Source of the DNA: Sediminibacillus massiliensis
Lineage (GTDB): Bacteria; Bacillota; Bacilli; Bacillales; Amphibacillaceae
Assembly (NCBI RefSeq): GCF_900156915.1
Contig: NZ_LT732535.1
Coordinates: 732,444-765,478, forward strand
Reading direction: 5' to 3'
DNA: 33,035 nucleotides
Shown here: one piece after another, positions 28,460 through 33,035 of the stretch
How positions within the stretch are numbered: position 1 is the first letter of the stretch
Layout of the letters: each line of letters starts with the position of its first letter
Notes under the pieces: model-generated
Database searches by the model: none
Told to the model about the DNA's origin: nothing
Seen by the model: the letters and a program-made list of their open reading frames with translations, nothing else
Made by a program: the position numbers and the translations under genes

Positions 28460-28940
28460 ATATGAAATCCTTAAATGACATGCCTGCGCTTTTTAATAAA
28501 CCTTCAACTTGAAGTATCGGATGGTGGTTAGGCCATCCCGCAACCTCTTCCTCTTCCTCTTTCGCAAACAGATGGTCAATGTCGCTACGTTCTAAATCGA
28601 ATATCCGGCATACCTCCCGCCAGGATGATTCTTCATGTCGGTCTAAGTAATCTGCTGCCATTTCCACCACCCATTCACGTTTAGGTGCGCCTTCTTCCAC
28701 GGATTCGGATAGGGTTTGGTATAACTGATCGAGTTGGTAAATCAAATCATCGGCAGTCTCTCTGTAGATGCGTTTGGTCTGGTAGAGGTAACATTCGTTG
28801 TTGATATGTCTAATCATGTTAACTCGAATAATTTCTGTGCCGGATATATGGAATTGAAAATCACTTATCATGCTTAACTCCATACACTTTTGAGCGATTT
28901 TCCCGTATAGGGATGCTACTTGCTTTTGGGTTGTGTTCAT
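28458..28940 (-). CDS. 160-residue phage protein, unknown
   Basis: Start at ATG 28940 after AAGGAGGAAAC. Begins MNTTQKQVASLYGKIAQKCM. Beta strands in the first 60 residues (FQFHISGTEIIRVNMIRHIN) resemble small phage Gp-type domains, followed by a helical part and a Glu-rich loop (FAKEEEEEVAGW). The final helix is GLLKSAGMSFKDFI. It lies upstream of erf in the recombination module and may be an accessory. No family recognised. Confidence 0.65.
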   Translation of the reverse strand: MNTTQKQVASLYGKIAQKCMELSMISDFQFHISGTEIIRVNMIRHINNECYLYQTKRIYRETADDLIYQLDQLYQTLSESVEEGAPKREWVVEMAADYLDRHEESSWREVCRIFDLERSDIDHLFAKEEEEEVAGWPNHHPILQVEGLLKSAGMSFKDFI

Positions 28941-28954
28941 TTTGTTTCCTCCTT

Positions 28955-29098
28955 TTATCTGCAAATCCATGTGAATTTGTCTTGATATTCTTTCGGGTAC
29001 AACACCCAATCTTCTTCAAGTTCTAATAACTCGTAGTCTCCTGAAGCAACAACTTTATTAATCAGATTCGCTATATCATCATCGCTCATGAACGACAT
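28955..29098 (-). CDS. 47-residue acidic protein; start uncertain
   Basis: From ATG 29098: MSFMSDDDIANLINKVVASG and 27 more, ending in TWICR. Upstream the frame stays open for 28 further codons, with an arginine/valine-rich protein-like sequence (FTGHSRAARRVVVKLGLVKE), yet contains no ATG/GTG/TTG at a suitable distance from the AAGGAGGAG at about 29198. Either the gene starts here or it lost its original start codon. Confidence 0.5.
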   Translation of the reverse strand: MSFMSDDDIANLINKVVASGDYELLELEEDWVLYPKEYQDKFTWICR

Positions 29099-29227
29099 CT
29101 CTTCTTCCTTTACTAAACCAAGCTTTACCACTACTCTCCTTGCCGCCCTACTATGTCCTGTGAATTTGTTTCGATATCTAACCCCTTTTTTGTCTCCTCC
29201 TTATTCGCAATATGTTCGGACTATGCA

Positions 29228-29494
29228 CTAATTTAAAATTAGAAAATGGACGTTTTTCATAATTATTGATTGTATTTTTTCTTCATCGCTTAAAGAATCG
29301 TCTTCTATGGTGTCGTGTATCTCCCTAAAGTGCTTCAACATTTTTTCGTTTTTGTTTTCTATCTCTTTGCACTCACGCACTAATAATTCAGCATCTTTAA
29401 GAGTGATATAATCATCCAACTTTCCTTGTGGTCGGCAATCTTTATTTCGTATTATCCACCGATTCAATTCATCGATAATTCTTCCTGTGTCCAT
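29228..29494 (-). CDS. 88-residue phage protein, unknown
   Basis: Start ATG 29494 after AAGGAGGTAAC; the frame to 29596 runs through another gene. Begins MDTGRIIDELNRWIIRNKDC. Helical, with a charged coiled region (VRECKEIENKNEKMLKHFRE) and an acidic SLSDEEKIQSII. It lies after the excisionase-like gene in the early operon. No family recognised. Confidence 0.65.
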   Translation of the reverse strand: MDTGRIIDELNRWIIRNKDCRPQGKLDDYITLKDAELLVRECKEIENKNEKMLKHFREIHDTIEDDSLSDEEKIQSIIMKNVHFLILN

Positions 29495-29526
29495 TTTGTT
29501 ACCTCCTTTTGTGTCGCAATATGGGT

Positions 29527-29619
29527 CTACGCTGTCACAAGCGTATAAAAGATAAATCCAAGTGTTACACCGAAGAATCCAATAGAGTAAAACCAATCAG
29601 TTTTCGTTTTTGGCATCAT
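29527..29619 (-). CDS. 30-residue single-span membrane peptide
   Basis: MMPKTKTDWFYSIGFFGVTL followed by GFIFYTLVTA: a short basic N-terminus then one hydrophobic helix. The ATG overlaps the stop of the xis-like gene (ATGATG). A second ATG at 29616 is an alternative start. Unknown function. Confidence 0.5.
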   Translation of the reverse strand: MMPKTKTDWFYSIGFFGVTLGFIFYTLVTA

Positions 29620-29810
29620 AAGGCAATACCTCCATCCTTTTGTTTCTCCAGCCATTCATGAAGGTCATGTTCATAAACTCTTCTCAAAACCCTTTTCTTG
29701 GATTTGTTGATGGCGAAGCTTGGAAAGTCACGGTATGACATGATGTTCCTTGCGTGCTCTTCGTTGCATTGCAGGATTTCCGCAACTTCTTTCGGTGTTA
29801 AAATTTTCAT
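29616..29810 (-). CDS. Excisionase-type helix-turn-helix protein
   Basis: 64 residues. MKILTPKEVAEILQCNEEHA then a short wing RVLRRVYEHDLHEWLEKQ is the HTH_17/excisionase-like winged-helix form. Located second in the early operon, after cro-like and close to int, it could be the recombination directionality factor or an early activator. An operator copy (29824-29843) lies between it and the cro-like gene. SD GGGAGAGGAG. Confidence 0.75.
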   Translation of the reverse strand: MKILTPKEVAEILQCNEEHARNIMSYRDFPSFAINKSKKRVLRRVYEHDLHEWLEKQKDGGIAL

Positions 29811-29823
29811 GTTCTCCTCTCCC

Positions 29824-29843
29824 TTGTAGTAATATGAGCCACT
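29824..29843. promoter_or_regulatory. Repressor operator copy O1
   Basis: TTGTAGTAATATGAGCCACT, matching O2 at 17 of 20 positions. Lies between the cro-like and xis-like genes, just upstream of the xis-like SD. Confidence 0.6.
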
Positions 29844-29849
29844 ATTTAA

Positions 29850-30038
29850 TTAAAAAAAATCACTGATGGAACAGTCGAGCGCTGCTGCTATCCTGGCTAA
29901 ATACTTTGTGCCCGGATTTTTTTGCTTGTTATTCTCTACTTTGTTGAGATAACTACGATCGCTTTTAATCATCTTGGCAAGTTCGGTTTGCGAAATACCT
30001 TTTGCTATTCGAATTTGTTTAATTTTGTTTCCATCCAT
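29850..30038 (-). CDS. Cro-like XRE regulator
   Basis: 62 residues from ATG 30038 after AAGGAGG; the frame to 30095 runs through the promoter. MDGNKIKQIRIAKGISQTEL begins a full helix-turn-helix (AKMIKSDRSYLNKVENNKQK) and the domain ends at DCSISDFF. First gene of the early minus operon and divergent from the CI-like gene: the position of Cro. Its promoter is TTGCAT/17/TATTAT, with operators O2 and O3 in and after it. Confidence 0.85.
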   Translation of the reverse strand: MDGNKIKQIRIAKGISQTELAKMIKSDRSYLNKVENNKQKNPGTKYLARIAAALDCSISDFF

Positions 30039-30053
30039 TCCACTAACACCTCC

Positions 30054-30073
30054 TTGTAGTATTGTGAACCACT
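30054..30073. promoter_or_regulatory. Repressor operator copy O2
   Basis: TTGTAGTATTGTGAACCACT. Lies between the -10 box of the cro-like promoter and the cro-like SD, so bound repressor would block early transcription. Confidence 0.65.
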
Positions 30074-30085
30074 TGGCTTGATTTA

Positions 30086-30114
30086 ATAATAGCACTTTGT
30101 AGTAATGTATGCAA
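30086..30114 (-). promoter_or_regulatory. Early promoter (cro side)
   Basis: On the minus strand TTGCAT (30114-30109), 17 bases, TATTAT (30091-30086). Operator O3 covers the -35 box. Confidence 0.8.
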
Positions 30115-30116
30115 CA
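30097..30116. promoter_or_regulatory. Repressor operator copy O3
   Basis: TTGTAGTAATGTATGCAACA. Shares TTGTAGTA with O1 and O2 and is less alike in the second half. It overlaps the -35 of the early promoter. A further GGTAGTAAAAC near 30176 may be a weak half-site on the repressor side. Confidence 0.55.
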
Positions 30117-30144
30117 CTTTCCTGTAACTTTTTCCGTTATTTTT

Positions 30145-30174
30145 TTGGTAGTCCTCTTTTTATTGGTTTATAAT
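30145..30174 (+). promoter_or_regulatory. Repressor promoter
   Basis: TTGGTA (30145-30150), 18 bases, TATAAT (30169-30174), reading toward the repressor at 30209 with SD GGGAAGGGG. Confidence 0.65.
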
Positions 30175-30208
30175 ATGGTAGTAAAACTTAGGGAAGGGGT
30201 GAGGAAAA

Positions 30209-30556
30209 ATGGATTTGGTAAAGATAGGGGAAAAGTTATCGAAGGCTAGAAAAGAAAAAGGATATAATTTGAGAGATGCTGGTAAATTGACTGGATTAGA
30301 TTTTTCTTATATTTCTAAAATAGAGAAAGGAAAAGTGGAGAACCCTAGTTTAAAAACATATGAGAAGTTATGTAATTTATATGGAATTAGTGAAACCTAT
30401 TTATTTGGCGGAGTCGAAGTTGAGCTTCCAGAAGAATTGAAGGATTTAGATATAGATTGGATTACTTTACCAAAAGACATGGAAAAAGAAGAATTGACAG
30501 CTGAAGATATACGCAAATATGCCCATATCATAAAAGAAATGAAAAAGATGTCGTAA
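30209..30556 (+). CDS. CI-like lysogeny repressor
   Basis: 115 residues. Helix-turn-helix NLRDAGKLTGLDFSYISKIE near residues 21-42, in a typical XRE fold (about 5-65), followed by an acidic linker and a C-terminal helix IRKYAHIIKEMKKM. It lacks the S24 peptidase domain, so induction is unlikely to be through RecA-stimulated self-cleavage; ImmA-type or anti-repressor control is possible but no such gene is seen here. It is divergent from the cro-like gene with three shared operators. Confidence 0.88.
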   Translation: MDLVKIGEKLSKARKEKGYNLRDAGKLTGLDFSYISKIEKGKVENPSLKTYEKLCNLYGISETYLFGGVEVELPEELKDLDIDWITLPKDMEKEELTAEDIRKYAHIIKEMKKMS

Positions 30557-30579
30557 AGTGTCGCAAAATACCACACTTT
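30555..30579. repeat. Inverted repeat after the repressor gene
   Basis: AAAGTGT (30555-30561) and ACACTTT (30573-30579), exact arms 11 bases apart, overlapping the repressor stop. There is no T-run, so it may be weak termination or a protein site. A TATAAT-like box at 30630-30635 lies further on, but its -35 is poor. Confidence 0.35.
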
Positions 30580-30687
30580 GAGCAAGGGTAATCGCTCCCA
30601 AAATTGTGGAAAAAGTGAGAAAATAAGAGTATAATAAGACCCACTAACGAACAAGTGTTCCTAACTAGAAGAAAGGACTGGTTCTAA

Positions 30688-30813
30688 TTGGTCATTTATA
30701 CTCAAAAATTGGAAAAGGATGTTAAAGTGAAATCGGAAGGTATCCTGTATGTTGGAACAAAAGACAAACAGGAGGAAAAGCAGCATGAGAGGCTCGATAC
30801 AAAAAAGGACTAG
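30688..30813 (+). CDS. Possible 41-residue protein upstream of integrase
   Basis: TTG start with AGAAAGGA about ten bases upstream. MVIYTQKLEKDVKVKSEGIL continues as a charged sequence and runs into the integrase gene in another frame (overlap of 29 bases). The overlap and SD are suggestive, but the composition does not clearly mark it as coding. Confidence 0.35.
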   Translation: MVIYTQKLEKDVKVKSEGILYVGTKDKQEEKQHERLDTKKD

Positions 30814-31879
30814 TGGATATTCCATTGTGGTGGATGCAGGAAAAGACCACCGGGGTAAAAGAAAACAAATCAGACGTAGTGGGTTTCGCACCAAGAAGGA
30901 AGCAGAAGCTAAAATTACAGAGATACTTAATCAGATCAATGAAGGAAAACAATTATATTCCTCTAAAGTAGGCATAGTTGATTTGCTGAAAAAGTGGGAC
31001 GAAGTACACCTGGCCCATCTTAAAGAAAGTACGCAAAATTCGTACCGGGCCGGGTACAAACGGTTTATCAAATACCTCAAAGAAGAACAGCTGGAAAACA
31101 TCAAACCATATCACATCCAGGAAGCTTATCACGAGTTGGCGAAAGGTTACTCCGCACACGGGTATAACCAAAGCTATACGGCAATGAAAAGCTTTTTTGA
31201 TTTCGCCATCGAAAATGAGTTCATCAAGACAAATCCGCATCGAGTGAAAATGAAACGTACTCCAAAGAATGATATCCAGATATGGGATAGGAAGGAAATA
31301 CAAGCGTTTCTGGATGTTGCGAAGGAGTATCCGCCCCTTTACACCATGTATTACTTGGCATTGCATACAGGCATGCGTGCGGGCGAAATAAGAGGGTTGA
31401 AGTGGTCGGATATTGATATGACAAATAAATTGATCGAGGTGAAATATTCCCTTCATCAAAACGCCATGGACTTCGATATGCGAAAGGAAACGAAAACAGA
31501 CTCTTCCAGGCGTACTATTTATATTTCCGACAGCCTTGTAGAAGTATTGAAGGAGTACAAAAAGAAAAGTTGGGTCGCAAACATCCACAATGGAGTATTC
31601 GCCACCCGTAATGGTAAATCCATTCATACTGTTTTCATCCGGAACAAAATGGACCATTTTTGCGAAAAAGCAGGCGTGACGAGAATCCGATTCCATGATT
31701 TGCGACACACCCACGCTTCATTATTAATCCAAGAGGGAGTCAATGTCAAGATTGTGAGTGAGCGATTGGGTCACAGTGATGTGGCCATTACATTGAACAC
31801 TTACACCCACTTTGATGATGATTCCAGAAGAGAAGCAGCTGAAATCTTTGATTCTGTGACCAAAGCTGTGACTAACTAA
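30785..31879 (+). CDS. int: Tyrosine site-specific integrase
   Basis: 364 residues from ATG 30785 with AGGAGGAAAAG; the in-frame ATG at 30749 lacks an SD. The N-terminus is an AP2-like arm-binding domain (IVVDAGKDHRGKRKQIRRSG), followed by a SAM-like core-binding domain (about 65-150). The catalytic domain has Arg near 198 (HTGMRAGEIRG), H-x-x-R near 303-306 (FHDLRHTHASLL), GHSD and the nucleophile Tyr near 340 (NTYTHF). It recombines attP with a host attB. The repressor lies upstream on the same strand. Confidence 0.95.
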   Translation: MRGSIQKRTSGYSIVVDAGKDHRGKRKQIRRSGFRTKKEAEAKITEILNQINEGKQLYSSKVGIVDLLKKWDEVHLAHLKESTQNSYRAGYKRFIKYLKEEQLENIKPYHIQEAYHELAKGYSAHGYNQSYTAMKSFFDFAIENEFIKTNPHRVKMKRTPKNDIQIWDRKEIQAFLDVAKEYPPLYTMYYLALHTGMRAGEIRGLKWSDIDMTNKLIEVKYSLHQNAMDFDMRKETKTDSSRRTIYISDSLVEVLKEYKKKSWVANIHNGVFATRNGKSIHTVFIRNKMDHFCEKAGVTRIRFHDLRHTHASLLIQEGVNVKIVSERLGHSDVAITLNTYTHFDDDSRREAAEIFDSVTKAVTN

Positions 31880-32070
31880 AAGAAAAAAACGTCAGATTCC
31901 TTGCTACACAAGGACTTCAATTTTTGATTAATTTATTTTATCATAAACGTCAAAAATTCGATACGTGCAGGAAAACCGCCATTTCAAGGCTTTTCTTTAA
32001 CACCCTTATCCAATAAAACCTATCAAAAACGATACAAAGAATAAATCATGTGACCTTTGGTGTGACCGGG
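31880..32070. other. Integrase-downstream intergenic region, candidate attP
   Basis: This A/T-rich non-coding stretch between int and the Replic_Relax gene holds a direct repeat AAACGTCA (31887-31894, 31945-31952) and GATAC motifs after CG-rich steps (near 31960 and 32031), which may be integrase arm or core sites. attP is usually next to int. No att core can be proven without the host junction sequence. Confidence 0.35.
31898..31925 (+). terminator. Probable terminator after integrase
   Basis: TCCTTG (31898-31903) and CAAGGA (31909-31914) form a perfect six-pair stem with loop CTACA, followed by CTTCAATTTTT. The T-run begins seven bases after the stem, so activity is moderate at best. Confidence 0.5.
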
Positions 32071-32080
32071 TCACATTTTT
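32049..32080 (+). terminator. Terminator facing the Replic_Relax gene
   Basis: TGTGACC (32049-32055) pairs with GGTCACA (32069-32075), followed by five T on the plus strand. A third TGTGACC sits in the loop. It separates the plus-strand int unit from the convergent minus-strand gene ending at 32071. Confidence 0.65.
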
Positions 32081-32649
32081 ACTCCATACACCTCACACAA
32101 CAGCCCTAACTCCTTTCCCAACTGCTTAATCTTCGGAATCCTGCTCTCCATATCCACCACCCATATAATAGTAGGAAAGTGTCCGTATTGTTTCTGGAAA
32201 GCACCTGTTTCCTTTAACTTGGCATAGTCCTCCATCTTCTTTTTGTTCTTATACCATCGTTGGGTACGATCCACCTCTAAAATTTTATACGTCATGCCAG
32301 ATTGAAACACCGCATCCGGCAATACCTTTACGCCTTTCACTTTGATTTCTGTTTCCGGAAACCATTTGTCCGGCCGATATTTGATATAGACATCGTTTCT
32401 GATTATCCGGTGTTCCACATTCCCCCATTTCAACAAAGTACCTTCGCCTAACAGATTGATTCCTTTCTGATTAAGTTTATATATCCGCCCATTTGAGCGT
32501 TCCAGATAGTCCGTGTATGGCTTTAAATCCTGCATGAGATAGTTAGTATTCCGAACGCTCCCCGTGTCGTGTAGGTGCTGTATTTGCCTTCTATTAAGCA
32601 TCCCCAATCGGGATAAACTCAATAGTATTTTCTCCTGTTTCTGCTTCAT
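32071..32649 (-). CDS. Replication-relaxation (Replic_Relax) family protein
   Basis: 192 residues. The N-terminal winged helix-turn-helix (KILLSLSRLGMLNRRQIQHL, then a YKLNQKGINLLG wing) and the central KVLPDAVFQSGMTYKILEVD segment are typical of the Replic_Relax family (PF13814), found in plasmids and phage-plasmids of Bacilli. Family role is tied to replication or relaxation of DNA but is poorly established. It starts within the end of the FtsK-like gene (56-base overlap), so the two are one operon. Confidence 0.82.
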   Translation of the reverse strand: MKQKQEKILLSLSRLGMLNRRQIQHLHDTGSVRNTNYLMQDLKPYTDYLERSNGRIYKLNQKGINLLGEGTLLKWGNVEHRIIRNDVYIKYRPDKWFPETEIKVKGVKVLPDAVFQSGMTYKILEVDRTQRWYKNKKKMEDYAKLKETGAFQKQYGHFPTIIWVVDMESRIPKIKQLGKELGLLCEVYGVKM

Positions 32650-33035
32650 CCGGTGTAACGTCCTTTCTTGCTCCTTTCATGTAATCGACAAGCAAATCGT
32701 TCATCGTTTTGTCGCTGATATACGGTACTTGCATCTCTAAAAGATTCGGTCCTTGCACCAACATACACCGTCCCCTTATGTCCGGGAGTTCCGCAGCATG
32801 ACCGTTTTCCTCTCCCAACACCACAGCACTGGCGTATTTATTTTGGATTCGGAAGCACATTTTTGCATCGGAATTTTGTTTTACATCCCTTGGCATTGTT
32901 TTCGAGACTGGATACTGGGTGCAAAAGATTAAACGGACACCTAAACCGCCAGCTATACATGCAATCAACTCTAGCATTTCTTGGCAAAACATTTTGTCTT
33001 TGTCGTGCCTGTTTTGGGGAACCAGTCTATTTGCT
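32594..33035 (-). CDS. FtsK/SpoIIIE-like DNA translocase, C-terminal part (runs off the window)
   Basis: Open to the window edge with no start: only the last 146 residues are visible. ANRLVPQNRHDKDK, then ARIxG-like ACIAGGLGVRLIFCTQYPVS and DAKMCFRIQNKYASAVVLGE with ELPDIRGRCMLVQG are the C-terminal part of the FtsK/HerA ATPase core (sensor and arginine-finger region). Such translocases in Gamma/W-beta-type Bacillus phages and in plasmids move DNA, probably for segregation or transfer. Walker motifs lie to the right of the window. Confidence 0.85.
   Translation of the reverse strand, partial: ANRLVPQNRHDKDKMFCQEMLELIACIAGGLGVRLIFCTQYPVSKTMPRDVKQNSDAKMCFRIQNKYASAVVLGEENGHAAELPDIRGRCMLVQGPNLLEMQVPYISDKTMNDLLVDYMKGARKDVTPDEAETGENTIEFIPIGDA

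Noticed and set aside
30953-31714. 253-codon open frame on the minus strand
   Set aside because: It is entirely antisense to the clear integrase gene, has no SD and its composition is Phe/Tyr/Cys-rich as expected for a shadow frame.

Overview
The window is almost entirely a temperate, tailed (siphovirus-type) bacteriophage or phage-plasmid of a low-GC Gram-positive host. Strong AGGAGG ribosome binding sites, GTG/TTG starts, short A/T-rich promoters, an XhlA/holin/amidase lysis set, an ArpU-like late regulator, SPP1-type head genes and YopX/DUF3310/ERF accessory genes all point to a Bacillaceae host. A genus cannot be fixed from sequence alone. No rRNA, tRNA, CRISPR array or insertion sequence was seen.

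Layout. 1-1873 (+): leader with terminator and alternative hairpins, then the lysis cassette (XhlA-like protein, holin, amidase). 1859-3154 (-): a NUMOD/HNH-like protein, a small Cys-rich protein and an XRE regulator with its own promoter and operator. 3314-3430 (+): the N-terminal part of a ribbon-helix-helix-like protein, cut off. From about 3430 to the int region nearly everything is on the minus strand. Read in transcription order (right to left) it runs: xis-like and cro-like genes (30038-29616), recombination genes (ERF plus YqaJ-like exonuclease, 28382-27188), small accessory genes (YopX, zinc proteins), a second divergent XRE pair (24790-25387), replication (DUF4373 initiator, primase-helicase, 24786-21960), small accessory genes, SSB, sigma factor, dUTPase, PDDEXK nuclease, ArpU-like regulator, an unusual fibre-like cassette (15107-13042), TerS, TerL, portal, MuF, two inserted small genes, scaffold, capsid, connector genes, tail tube and a truncated tail chaperone. 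On the right are the CI-like repressor and tyrosine integrase (+), an intergenic region that may hold attP, and a Replic_Relax plus FtsK-like pair (-), the last running off the end.

How it works together. A CI/Cro-type switch with three 20-bp operator copies decides lysogeny. The early minus-strand operon supplies excision, recombination and replication proteins. The sigma and ArpU-like proteins probably pass control to the late operon, which builds the head and the first part of the tail. Tape measure, Dit/Tal and fibre genes are absent from the window.

The most notable point is at about 3429-3433. There a plus-strand gene and a minus-strand gene, both truncated, meet head to head. The simplest reading is that the chaperone-to-FtsK segment is inverted relative to the lysis segment, either as a real rearrangement or as a foldback chimera. 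Other points of interest are a 21-bp tandem operator between two paralogous mini-repressors, an 11-copy 14-residue repeat protein upstream of terS, a branched RNA-like leader before the scaffold gene, and many genes of under 60 codons.
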